From Roseinatronobacter domitianus (GTDB taxonomy: Bacteria > Pseudomonadota > Alphaproteobacteria > Rhodobacterales > Rhodobacteraceae), in the NCBI RefSeq assembly GCF_023336755.1, contig NZ_JALZWP010000004.1, positions 151,053 through 215,052 on the forward strand: a stretch of 64,000 nt of DNA, written 5' to 3'. The notes beneath the pieces are model-generated. The model was given only the letters and a program-made list of their open reading frames with translations, did no database searches and was not told where the DNA came from. Position 1 is the stretch's first letter. The number at the start of each line of letters is the position of its first letter. Both the position numbers and the translations under genes were made by a program. This document shows, piece by piece, positions 20,058-28,841 of the stretch.

Positions 20058-21293
20058 TCAGTAATCGACGATCATCGTGTCGGCGATCAACTCGTCCAGC
20101 CGCAACTGTGCACGTTCGCCAAGGCGTGCATTGAACAATGAGTTCTCGATCTGAAGGCTCGTCGGGCGCGGGTCTTGTTCCAATTCGCGCGCGCACAGCA
20201 TCAGAACGACCATATTCCCGCCTTCAACCGTGTTGGCCGACATCTCGAACCGGTCCAGCCGCGCCAGTTCCACAGCATCGCTTTGCGGGATGGACTGCAT
20301 CAACGCCTCGTGATCCGTGATGTAGCCATCGGGCAAGCCAGCCGCATACGGGTCCAACCCGTTGCAATGCTGCACGCGCGCGCGGATGTCAGCATAGCTG
20401 GCAAGGGTTTCAGGGCTGCGGCCACCGGGCAAAAGCAAGCGTTTATAGGTCAGTTTGACCTGGGCTGCCGGAATGTTGCGGGTGCTGTCGACCGCGCGCA
20501 GTTGGAAAAACGCAATCGCGCCGCTCAACTCGACAGGGCCGATGATCTGGCCCGGCACGGCTGATCCGATCAGCCCGCCAATCTGGCCCGGCAGTTGTTC
20601 CAGTGGCACCCAGTCCAATCGGCCGCCACTGTCCCGGCTGCCTGCAAGAGAGTATTCACGCGCGATTGCCGCAAATTCCTCTATGCTGCTTGCATTTTCG
20701 ATCAGCCCGATGATCTGCGCCACCGGCTCTGCGAATTGCGGGTCAGCAGGCAGGAAGATTTCAGAAATCAACACCAGCTTGGTGCCGCGAATGGCCGCCA
20801 CATCGCGGGCGCGCGCAATATCGGTGGCGGTAACGTTCACGGTCGGGCCAAGTTCCGGCCCCACGATCTTGCGCCACAACAACCCGGCCTCGACAAAGCT
20901 CTGGAATGTTTCTCGCGCAATGCCGGCCTCTTCAAGCTCTGCCACGAAAGCATCGGTTTCCAGTTGGGCGCGGCTGGCGAATTCGGCCATCCCTTCGGCC
21001 AGTTCATCCGGCGTGATCCGAACACCAAGCCGGCGCGCATGCTCTCGTTGCACGGCCTCTTCGGTCAACCGCCCGATTGCCTCGGCGCGAATATCCGCCG
21101 CCCCTGCATTCAGCACTTCCAGAAAGGTGATGCGCTGTGCGACATCATATTCCGTGATGACCCGGTCGCCGACCTTGCGCACCGCAGAAAACGGGCTTTG
21201 GGCCAGGGCCGGGCCTGCTGCAATCTGGAACGTGGCCAGCACGACAAGGGCAAAGCCGATCAGGCTGGCGCGGAAAGACAAGGTGTCAGGCAT
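20058..21293 (-). CDS. surA: Periplasmic peptidyl-prolyl isomerase/chaperone SurA
   Basis: The 411-residue protein starts MPDTLSFRASLIGFALVVLA, a signal peptide. It then has a SurA N-terminal chaperone domain (VGDRVITEYDVAQRITFLE) and a single parvulin-like domain around residues 180-280 ending PVELSGAIAFFQLR. E. coli SurA has two parvulin domains; one is usual in this group. SurA assists outer membrane protein folding, including LptD, its neighbour 113 bp upstream. It ends the lptF-lptG-lptD-surA unit; the pdxA-ksgA genes that often follow are absent. Confidence 0.9.
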   Translation of the reverse strand: MPDTLSFRASLIGFALVVLATFQIAAGPALAQSPFSAVRKVGDRVITEYDVAQRITFLEVLNAGAADIRAEAIGRLTEEAVQREHARRLGVRITPDELAEGMAEFASRAQLETDAFVAELEEAGIARETFQSFVEAGLLWRKIVGPELGPTVNVTATDIARARDVAAIRGTKLVLISEIFLPADPQFAEPVAQIIGLIENASSIEEFAAIAREYSLAGSRDSGGRLDWVPLEQLPGQIGGLIGSAVPGQIIGPVELSGAIAFFQLRAVDSTRNIPAAQVKLTYKRLLLPGGRSPETLASYADIRARVQHCNGLDPYAAGLPDGYITDHEALMQSIPQSDAVELARLDRFEMSANTVEGGNMVVLMLCARELEQDPRPTSLQIENSLFNARLGERAQLRLDELIADTMIVDY

Positions 21294-21406
21294 CTGAGTT
21301 TGGTCCGTTTTGCTGCGAGGCGGACCGATCCAAGAAGAACCGGCACAACCGCTTTGCTTGGGCATACACCACAGTGTTCGTCATGTCATGCCCCGCGAGC
21401 CTGCTT

Positions 21407-23596
21407 CTACAAGCCATCAGAGCATCTTTTTCGGGCACGAGACGGATTTCCGCCGATGCCCAGAATATCGACCGCCAGTCCGAACCGCGTGGAATTGGAG
21501 TTTGTCGTCGCAGAATATTCGCGTTCGATCTGCATGGCCATGCGCAGGCATTCATTTTCATAGTCCAGCCCGACAATCGCGCGCGCGGCGCGTTTTTGGG
21601 CCACGTCATATCGCCAGCCAACGCGCGCGGTCCAGTTCTCGTCCAGGACACGCGCGCCGTCAAAGCTCCATTCAGAGGCGGTGACGTTCCGGTTTTCGAA
21701 CATGTCCGCCTCAATCCGCATATAGCTGGTCGAAATGCTGAATGTGTCGGTCGTCCAATCCAGTTCGATTGCCGCGCGCGTCAGGTCGAAATCATCTGAA
21801 AACAGCGACCGGCTCGACAGGGTCAGCCCCGCTGCTGTGTCGACACTGGCCGCCAGCAGCCAGTCAGATTCGCTGCCCGACAGCGGCGATGCGGCCGAAA
21901 ACTGGTTGAGGTCTTTGTCGCGCAGGATACGTCCCAGCGTGATGGTGCTGGACCAGCCATCAGGGTCATAGCGTGTCCAGCTCAGTCCCAGATTGGCGCG
22001 CAATCCGGCTTCGCGGGCATCGCCGCCGGGAAAACGGTCGAAGCTGAACAGATTGCCTTCATCCAGTTCGGGCATAAGGCTGGTCGCGTTGGGCAGACCA
22101 TGCAGGCGATCATTACTCCAGATCACCTGCGCGACAGGCTCTATCACATGGCTTGCGCCGCCCGTGCCAGCGCGCACCAAGGGCCAGCGTAATTCGGCCA
22201 TCAGCGACGGACGAAACCGGGTGGTCGTGGGCGCAAACGCACTTGCGGCAGGGGCAACGCGGAAATGGTCAAGACCCAGATTGGCCCCCACCGCCCCCAG
22301 CACACCGCCGGGCAAAACGGCATCACGTCGCCAATTCAGATCCGCCGACAAACGGGCCACACGCTTGGGGTCGGGACCGGGCGCCACAGCCAAGGGCTGC
22401 CGTCGAGCATAGCCCTCACCCTCCAGCCGGATGCGCCCGACACCGCCCAGAACGGGCATGTCAAAGCGGCGATCATACAGCCCCTGCCCCACGCTATTGG
22501 GCAGATTGGCGTTCACATCGGCCACCCGCAAAGAGCGAAACTGCAACGCTTGCAGCCGGATGCGTTCGTCGCGGCGCACCCGTTCCAGCGTGATGTCACT
22601 GGTCAGGCGCGGCTCGCCCTGGTCATAATCTTCCAGCAAGCTGCGATCGGAGGGCTGGATAAGATTGAAGCTAAGGCTATACCCGCGCGGCACCGCGAAA
22701 TCACCCTTGGCATATACCATGCCGCGCGATTCGCCATTGCGGATGGAATCGCGCGCGACCAGCCCGCCCAGTTCCAACAGACCGCTGGAAAAGGCCTGCC
22801 GGTAGCGCGCCTCAAGGGCATATGTGCCCTTGGTGCCCAGAAACGGCGTCAGCGTCAGATCCTTGTCGCTGGACAGCGCAATGAAATACGGCGCGCGCAG
22901 GCCGAAGCCATGCTCAGTATCGAGCGAGAAACGCGGGCTGAGAAACCCGGTCGCCCGCTCAAGGCTGGGGTCGGGCACGCGCAACCGCGGGATATAGGCA
23001 ACCGGCAAGCCGAACATCCGGAACTGCGCGCCCTCGAAATACAACTGACGCTCTTCGGCGTCATGGACCACGCGGTCGGCGCGCACTTCCCAAAGCGGCG
23101 TTTCGGTGTCGGGGCAAATTTCGCAGGCCGACGCGATCACGTTGTTCATTTCGGTAAACCGCTCGGACCGCCGCTCGACCGTGTTTGCGGCGATCTGCAA
23201 CTGCTGCTCCATCACCACACGGGCGGAACGGATCAACCCAAGTCGCAGCCCCTCGCGCAATTCTGCGCTATCGGCCAGCAGGACAGTCGATGCCCCTTCG
23301 GTCAAAACCAACGGCCCGGTGATCTGCATTGCCCCGGTGGAACGGTCATAAACAACACGCGCCGCAGTCAGCCGCGTTTCTGCAAAGAACGCCTCGACAT
23401 TGCCTTCGGCGATAAGACGATTTGGACCATCAAGGAACAACCGGTCCGCCAGAAGCGTTGCAAAACCCGCTTGATCTTGCGCCAATACGGGCGTGACCAT
23501 GACAGGAAGCGCAGCACCGGAGATCGTCAGCCCCAGCACACAGGCCAGAACCCGGCCAAGACCGCGGCGCTGTGGGTTGGGCGACGGGGCACCCAT
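21407..23596 (-). CDS. lptD: LPS-assembly protein LptD
   Basis: LptD is the outer-membrane barrel that inserts lipopolysaccharide. The 729-residue protein has a signal peptide ending near VLAQDQ. An OstA/LptA-like beta-taco follows at about residues 45-200 (GNVEAFFAETRLTAARVVYD), then YFEGAQFRMFGLPVAYIPRL, a conserved barrel-entry motif. The beta-barrel extends to the C-terminus. AGGAGG lies six bases before ATG 23596. The start overlaps the lptG stop by one base. Cysteines in SACEICPD may form the disulfide needed for function. Confidence 0.95.
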   Translation of the reverse strand: MGAPSPNPQRRGLGRVLACVLGLTISGAALPVMVTPVLAQDQAGFATLLADRLFLDGPNRLIAEGNVEAFFAETRLTAARVVYDRSTGAMQITGPLVLTEGASTVLLADSAELREGLRLGLIRSARVVMEQQLQIAANTVERRSERFTEMNNVIASACEICPDTETPLWEVRADRVVHDAEERQLYFEGAQFRMFGLPVAYIPRLRVPDPSLERATGFLSPRFSLDTEHGFGLRAPYFIALSSDKDLTLTPFLGTKGTYALEARYRQAFSSGLLELGGLVARDSIRNGESRGMVYAKGDFAVPRGYSLSFNLIQPSDRSLLEDYDQGEPRLTSDITLERVRRDERIRLQALQFRSLRVADVNANLPNSVGQGLYDRRFDMPVLGGVGRIRLEGEGYARRQPLAVAPGPDPKRVARLSADLNWRRDAVLPGGVLGAVGANLGLDHFRVAPAASAFAPTTTRFRPSLMAELRWPLVRAGTGGASHVIEPVAQVIWSNDRLHGLPNATSLMPELDEGNLFSFDRFPGGDAREAGLRANLGLSWTRYDPDGWSSTITLGRILRDKDLNQFSAASPLSGSESDWLLAASVDTAAGLTLSSRSLFSDDFDLTRAAIELDWTTDTFSISTSYMRIEADMFENRNVTASEWSFDGARVLDENWTARVGWRYDVAQKRAARAIVGLDYENECLRMAMQIEREYSATTNSNSTRFGLAVDILGIGGNPSRARKRCSDGL

Positions 23597-24690
23597 CAAT
23601 GTTCCTCCTGGTTCAGCATCACACCCATTGCAAGCAGCATCGTGGCAACTGGCAAACCCCAAGCGGCAAGCACCACGGGAATCTGCCCGGTCTCCCCCAA
23701 GACCTGTGCGAAGTTACGCAAAAAGAACAGGGTAAATCCAGAGAGAATCGTGATCATGGCCCGAATTCCGACCCCTCCGGCCCGCGCATGGTGTATGCTG
23801 AGCGCCAGCGCCAACAACATCATGCCTGTCAGCAGCACTGGAAGCGCAAGCTCCATGTGCAATCGCATCCGGTGTTCCAGCGCCGAAAATCCGGCGCGCT
23901 CCAACGTCTCGATAAAGCCAGGAAGCTGGAACAGCGGTATCGTGCGGGCTTGAGCGAAGCTGTCGCGGATCTTCTCGGGCGTCAGGTCCGTGGGAATGGC
24001 AAGACTGGACAGGCTTGCCGCCTGCGCTTCGGGGTTAAGGTCGGACATGCGCCACCGCTTCACGCCGGACAGATGCCATGATCCGGGGCGCAAATCGGCA
24101 CGGTCGGCTTGCAGCCGCACCGACAGCCCCCGCTCGGCGTGAAACACGAAAAAGCTGGCATCGAACAAGACCGTCCCGGTCTCTTCGGCGCGCGGCGCAT
24201 GGATCACGGTCTGTCCCAGCCTGTCGGCCTGCCGCAGCCAAATTTCATCGCCTGCCAACGCGACCACCGCGCCCCCGCCACCCTGAAGTGACGTCAGGCT
24301 GCGCTGGTATTCGCGCACGGAACTGGCCACCAGAGGGTTCATCACCGCCACAAACCCGGCCGCAGCCACCAACAACACAAGGCCCGGCATAACCAGCAAA
24401 TGCGGCACCGACCTGCCAGCCGCCCGGATAACCACGAATTCTGAACTGCGCGACCACGACAATCCCAGCCAGAGTGCCGCCAGCATCATCACCAGTGGCG
24501 CAATTTCGTAGAACGCTTCAGGCGTATTCAACAAAGATAAGCGCAAAGCCGCGCCAAACCCGGCATCAAGATCGGACAAGCGGCGCAATTGTTCGACCAT
24601 GTCCAAAAGCAGGATCATGCCAAGGAACACGCCCGAAACCATCGCCGCCGCGCCCAACAGGCGGCGCAGGACATAACGCGCAAGGATCAT
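23596..24690 (-). CDS. lptG: LPS export ABC transporter permease LptG
   Basis: The 364-residue inner-membrane protein begins MILARYVLRRLLGAAAMVSG and has the YjgP/YjgQ layout of three N-terminal helices, a periplasmic beta-jellyroll and three C-terminal helices. With LptF and LptB it extracts LPS from the inner membrane. ATG 24690 overlaps the lptF stop as ATGA. The frame is open to 24870 but that stretch is the lptF 3' end in another frame. Confidence 0.94.
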   Translation of the reverse strand: MILARYVLRRLLGAAAMVSGVFLGMILLLDMVEQLRRLSDLDAGFGAALRLSLLNTPEAFYEIAPLVMMLAALWLGLSWSRSSEFVVIRAAGRSVPHLLVMPGLVLLVAAAGFVAVMNPLVASSVREYQRSLTSLQGGGGAVVALAGDEIWLRQADRLGQTVIHAPRAEETGTVLFDASFFVFHAERGLSVRLQADRADLRPGSWHLSGVKRWRMSDLNPEAQAASLSSLAIPTDLTPEKIRDSFAQARTIPLFQLPGFIETLERAGFSALEHRMRLHMELALPVLLTGMMLLALALSIHHARAGGVGIRAMITILSGFTLFFLRNFAQVLGETGQIPVVLAAWGLPVATMLLAMGVMLNQEEH

Positions 24691-25787
24691 GCCCGCCCCT
24701 TTCGCCGCGTCACCCACCATAGCATCGCACCGACCACCACCAAACCGGCCAGAACCGGCGCAAAGGCAAGCGGCGCCAGATCTGCTTGGCGCAGGGCGAA
24801 GCCAGCCGTCGCATTGGCCAGAAGCTGGATCACAATCAGCACCAGAATGGCAGAAAGCACCTGCCTCCACGCGCCAAGGCGGCTGAATTGCCCCAAGAAC
24901 AGCGCCGTAAACCCGACCAATGCGGTGATGACGGCCAGCAAGGGTTGTGCCACGCGCGACGCCAGTTCGAAGCGCACCTCTGCCAGCGTGACCCCAAGTG
25001 CAGCACGCGCGGGCGCATCAACGGCCAGCAGCGTTGCGGTTGGCAATTCCACCACATCAACCCTGCGCCCACCCGGCGCGATCAACGCCCCGATATCGTA
25101 GGTCAGTTCATCGAAACTAAGTGTGGTCAGGCGACTGTCGGCAGTTTCATGCGCCAAAGCCACGCCGTCAAGCATGACAAGAACCGCATTTCCACCGTTC
25201 GTAACAAGCAAGGCCTGCTTTGCATTATAGTCCACCCTCCGCCCGCTGGACCGCGAATCTGACAGGAAGACATCGTTCAGCGTTCCATCCTCTGCAATAT
25301 CGCGGATGAATACGACAATCCCGTCGGTGGGTTGCAAAAACTCGCCCGCACGCAGCAGCCGCGCGCTGATATTGCCCGCAATTGCGACTTGCCGTTCGGC
25401 CAATTGCGCGCGCGACATCGGGCTGAGCACATGCATCAGCGCCCCCAGCATCAGGGCCACGATCAGACCAAAGACGACAACCGGGCGCAGCAACCGCGCA
25501 TAGGACATACCGGTGCCTTGCAACACGACCATTTCATTGTCGCGCGTCATGCGGATTGCCACGTACACCGCCGCCGCGAAGGCCGAAAGCGGCAGCACGA
25601 CACGGAACACATTGGGCAGCGTCAGCGCCGATAACTCCAGAAACACCCAGAAGCTTTGTCCGTCACCGACCACGGCATCGAAAAGACGCGCGGCGCGATT
25701 GACCCAATAGACAGCGACCAGAACCAGCGTGAAAAACGCGAAGACAGACAGAAGCTGTGACAGCAGGTATCGGTCGATGCGGCTCAC
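24687..25787 (-). CDS. lptF: LPS export ABC transporter permease LptF
   Basis: This 366-residue YjgP/YjgQ family permease begins MSRIDRYLLSQLLSVFAFFT, followed by TM helices at about 12-30, 50-75 and 100-120, a soluble periplasmic domain and three C-terminal helices. It is the first gene of the lptF-lptG-lptD-surA operon and forms the membrane core of the LPS extractor with LptG. The ATPase LptB is not in the window. Its 130-bp upstream region is shared with the divergent P450 gene. Confidence 0.94.
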   Translation of the reverse strand: MSRIDRYLLSQLLSVFAFFTLVLVAVYWVNRAARLFDAVVGDGQSFWVFLELSALTLPNVFRVVLPLSAFAAAVYVAIRMTRDNEMVVLQGTGMSYARLLRPVVVFGLIVALMLGALMHVLSPMSRAQLAERQVAIAGNISARLLRAGEFLQPTDGIVVFIRDIAEDGTLNDVFLSDSRSSGRRVDYNAKQALLVTNGGNAVLVMLDGVALAHETADSRLTTLSFDELTYDIGALIAPGGRRVDVVELPTATLLAVDAPARAALGVTLAEVRFELASRVAQPLLAVITALVGFTALFLGQFSRLGAWRQVLSAILVLIVIQLLANATAGFALRQADLAPLAFAPVLAGLVVVGAMLWWVTRRKGRA

Positions 25788-25917
25788 GCGGGGTTGGTCC
25801 TTCGAAATCTGTTGCCAGACCTTAACGCGCCGGGCGCGTGATTGCCACGGTCAACAGACCAGCGGGGCTTGTGGCGCTGGCAAAACTTGCGCAGTCTGCC
25901 CCAGAGGGAGGACGACA

Positions 25918-27120
25918 ATGCCGGATGTGACCGATTTTGACCTAGCCAAGCCGCCGCCGGGCTTTCTGGACAACCCCTTCCCGACTTATGCGACGTTGTT
26001 GCAAGAGGCCCCCGTGTTGCGGCTGCGTGATGGCTCTGTGCTGCTGTCGCGCCACGCCGATCTGGACAGGGTTTATCGCGACACGGCGCGGTTTTCGTCC
26101 GACAAGCGCGACATGTTCGCGCCGGTCTTCGGGCGGGGTGCAGCGCTTTACACGCATCACACCAATTCACTGGTGTTCAATGACCCGCCCCTGCACACGC
26201 GGGTGCGCAAGATCATGGCCTCTGCCCTGACCCCGCGCGCCATTGCCCGGATGGAGCCGGGGTTGATGGCGACGGTGGATCGGCTGCTGGACCGCATGGG
26301 GCCGCGCGTCGACCTGATCGAAGAGTTCGCGAGCGCCATCCCGGTCGAGATTATCGGCAACCTGCTGGACGTGCCGTTGTCCGAGCGCGGGCCGCTGCGC
26401 GATTGGTCTTTGGCGATCCTCGGCGCGCTGGAACCCGCGCCGGGGCCAGAGGTTCTGGCGCAGGGCAACCGGGCGGTGGAGGACTTCACCGCCTATCTGG
26501 AAGGGCTTGTCGCGCGGCGGCGCGCAACCCCCGGCGACCCGGAGGTGGATGTGCTGACCCGGCTTATCATGGGCACGCGCGAGGGTGAGACGCTGTCGGA
26601 AACCGAGCTTTTGCAGAACTGCATTTTCATCCTGAACGCGGGGCATGAGACGACGACCAACCTGATCGGTAACACTCTGGCCTTGCTGGACGATTTCCCG
26701 GATCAGCGCGCGCGGCTGTTGGCGGACCCCGACCTGATCGGCCCGGCGATAGAGGAAAGCCTGCGCTATCTCTCGCCCAACCAGTTCGGCAACCGGCAGG
26801 CGGTGGAGGATGTGGAGATCGGGGGCATCGAGATCGCGGCGGGCACGGTGCTGCACCTGTGCATCGGCGCGGCGAACCGCGACCCTTTGGTGTTCGACGC
26901 GCCCGAGAGTTTCGACATCACCCGAAAACCGAACCGGCACCTCGCCTTCGCGGGCGGGCCGCATGTCTGCGTGGGGCTGACACTGGCGCGACTGGAAGGG
27001 AAAGTGGCGGTGAGCCGCTTTCTGGCGCGCTATCCGGGCTACCGGCTGGAGGGCGCACGGGTGCCCGGCGGGCGGATACGGTTTCGGGGGTATACGCGGT
27101 TGGAGGGGGTGTTGGGGTGA
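25918..27120 (+). CDS. Cytochrome P450
   Basis: This 400-residue soluble bacterial P450 has the I-helix oxygen-activation motif AGHETTTN, the K-helix EESLR and the haem-binding loop FAGGPHVCVG with the axial cysteine C351. FNDPPLHTRVRKIM matches the C-helix haem-propionate contact. Substrate cannot be deduced. No ferredoxin or reductase gene is adjacent, so redox partners are elsewhere. The codon usage toward the 3' end is extremely G-rich, in sharp contrast to the AT-rich cassette that starts about 50 bp downstream. GAGGGAGGACG precedes the ATG. Confidence 0.93.
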   Translation: MPDVTDFDLAKPPPGFLDNPFPTYATLLQEAPVLRLRDGSVLLSRHADLDRVYRDTARFSSDKRDMFAPVFGRGAALYTHHTNSLVFNDPPLHTRVRKIMASALTPRAIARMEPGLMATVDRLLDRMGPRVDLIEEFASAIPVEIIGNLLDVPLSERGPLRDWSLAILGALEPAPGPEVLAQGNRAVEDFTAYLEGLVARRRATPGDPEVDVLTRLIMGTREGETLSETELLQNCIFILNAGHETTTNLIGNTLALLDDFPDQRARLLADPDLIGPAIEESLRYLSPNQFGNRQAVEDVEIGGIEIAAGTVLHLCIGAANRDPLVFDAPESFDITRKPNRHLAFAGGPHVCVGLTLARLEGKVAVSRFLARYPGYRLEGARVPGGRIRFRGYTRLEGVLG

Positions 27121-27169
27121 GGGGTTGTTGGCTATAAACTACCGCGAACACAAGGGGGCGGCGTAAGGG

Positions 27170-27709
27170 TTATCCTTCTTCAAACGCCTGAACAAATGAC
27201 TTGATAACATATTGCCCTACCCTGTGCGCTTGATATACATCATTAAATGTTGCTGGTGTTGTTCTTTCATGAGCATACGAATTTCTCCACGTAAAGATAC
27301 TCGTGTAGCTAACGATCAAATCCGCTCTAAACCGACGTTCTACAACTTTTCTGCGATCATCAAGAATTTTATGAAAAGTGGTCGAATTCTTCTTCACCTT
27401 GTGACCAGTCCACACAGGCAAGCCAAAGCGACGTGAATACGATTTGAGATCCTCAATCTTTATTCTCGCATTTAAATTTTCAAAGTCTTTCTCAACGTGC
27501 TGTCTATATTTAGGATGAAACTTACCAGCATAACCAACTAAGGTCTCTCTGACGATACCTTCATACGAGGCAGCAACTGTGACAGCAAACATCCCAGCTA
27601 TCTCATTCCGAAGCCGTTGATCTGCGCTCGATGTCCCGTCAAGTTTGTGATTTATATCACGCGCAATGGCTCGTATGTGTTGGAAATTTTCAGAAACAAT
27701 ATCATTCAT
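27170..27709 (-). CDS. HEPN-domain putative RNase, partner of the DUF262 protein
   Basis: The 179-residue, largely helical protein has RNSYAH at residues 142-147, the Rx4H motif of catalytic HEPN ribonucleases. ASYEGIVRETLVGYAGKF matches the aromatic/acid helix of the RiboL-PSP or MAE_28990-type HEPN families, as remembered. I chose ATG 27709, which overlaps the DUF262 stop by 8 bp; the frame stays open to 27820 with less likely starts. HEPN RNases act in toxin-antitoxin, abortive-infection and restriction systems. The low GC shows recent acquisition together with the upstream partner. No signal peptide or membrane segment. Antitoxin or toxin role is inference. Confidence 0.75.
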   Translation of the reverse strand: MNDIVSENFQHIRAIARDINHKLDGTSSADQRLRNEIAGMFAVTVAASYEGIVRETLVGYAGKFHPKYRQHVEKDFENLNARIKIEDLKSYSRRFGLPVWTGHKVKKNSTTFHKILDDRRKVVERRFRADLIVSYTSIFTWRNSYAHERTTPATFNDVYQAHRVGQYVIKSFVQAFEEG

Positions 27710-28781
27710 GTCCAAACAAGATTCTATCAGCAGCATCTTTCCTTGACTGCACGCTGTCCAAGCTAGAAGTGTTTGAGGTAATCGCAACTCGGAAGTTTGG
27801 GTCGAGAAGCAACGCGTCATATCGGTCTGTTGAAAACTCGACCGATCTATCTTGCTCCATCAAGGATACCATAACTGCCTCTAGCGTCGCAGCATTCAAC
27901 AGGCCGCGTGGCCTAAAGGGCTTTTCCAAAGTCCGATTTATAAGCTCAACAGCTCTAACAAAAGCTGAACTGAATTCCCTGTTTTTCTCAGAGTTGTAGT
28001 GCCTATTTTTTGCCATTGAACGAGATAAAAAGTCTTTCATAGGAGGCGTATAGTCATGATAATTGCGGAAAAATGCGAGAAGCCTCAGTATTAACTCAAT
28101 ATCTCTCTGCTTAGGATCGGGATCGGGCTTACCATAAATTTTACGCCAATCGGGGTTTTTATTTAGTCTTTCAAGCTCTTCCAACAACGCACCACGATAT
28201 ACGGCGTTCCGAATTTCCTGCGCATTGAGAGGCAAACCTCCAGTATTAAGTCGTTCAAAAATGTGGTAGACGCTCTCTGGCTGTTCTTCCTCGGGGGTAA
28301 GCTGCTTAACAGTCACCCCTCGCAGTGTTGCATTTTTAATCCGCCTTTTTGTCCGCTCATCTAGTTCTTCAAACGTCTTTTCCTCTAAGTCCTTGCGCTG
28401 CTCTAAACCTCTTAATTTGAAAACCTTCCTATTTCCTTGCACATCTTCTTTTCCAAAAAGTCCCTCAAAAAAATATGCGATTGATGTAATTCTTTGCTGA
28501 CCATCAATGACTTCCAGTTGCCCTTCATTATTCTCATAAAAAAATACTTGAGGAACTGGCAATCCGATCGCAAATGATTCGATGAGAGTCGATGCCCTCC
28601 TAATATCCCAAACAAATTTTCTCTGATAATCAGGTATTATAATATCACCAGACTGGAATTTACTCGCTAGAAGCTCTAACGTCCAATCACTTGAGGTGAC
28701 TACAATGTTGAACTCGACAGTAGAAGTTTCTGTATTCTCATCTGTCAAATACTCAATTTCGACTTCTTTACCTTCGCTCAC
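27702..28781 (-). CDS. DUF262 (GmrS/ParB-like NTPase) domain protein
   Basis: The 359-residue protein has three DUF262 hallmarks: IPDYQRKFVWD at residues 49-59, VIDGQQRITSI with DGQQR at 93-97, and FERLNTGGLPLNAQEIRNAV from residue 175. In GmrSD, BrxU and SspE enzymes this domain binds nucleotides and senses modified DNA. Here there is no C-terminal DUF1524/HNH nuclease; the effector seems to be the HEPN protein encoded next, with an 8-bp overlap. Translation starts at GTG 28781 with AAGGTGGG upstream. The gene is strongly AT-rich (hand counts of 32-37% GC in two 60-base lines against 60% in the P450 gene). Confidence 0.9.
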   Translation of the reverse strand: MSEGKEVEIEYLTDENTETSTVEFNIVVTSSDWTLELLASKFQSGDIIIPDYQRKFVWDIRRASTLIESFAIGLPVPQVFFYENNEGQLEVIDGQQRITSIAYFFEGLFGKEDVQGNRKVFKLRGLEQRKDLEEKTFEELDERTKRRIKNATLRGVTVKQLTPEEEQPESVYHIFERLNTGGLPLNAQEIRNAVYRGALLEELERLNKNPDWRKIYGKPDPDPKQRDIELILRLLAFFRNYHDYTPPMKDFLSRSMAKNRHYNSEKNREFSSAFVRAVELINRTLEKPFRPRGLLNAATLEAVMVSLMEQDRSVEFSTDRYDALLLDPNFRVAITSNTSSLDSVQSRKDAADRILFGHE

Positions 28782-28841
28782 GCTTGACCCACCTTGAATA
28801 AAATTGAACTTCGATTGGACGTGACTTGATTTAAAATCGGA

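Noticed and set aside
22265..23953. 562-codon plus-strand frame opposite lptD and lptG
   Set aside because: Its composition is typical of an antisense shadow and both opposing genes are well-defined family members.
28782..28841. Attachment-site or target-duplication repeats around the DUF262/HEPN island
   Set aside because: I compared the two flanks by eye and saw no matching direct repeat longer than chance.
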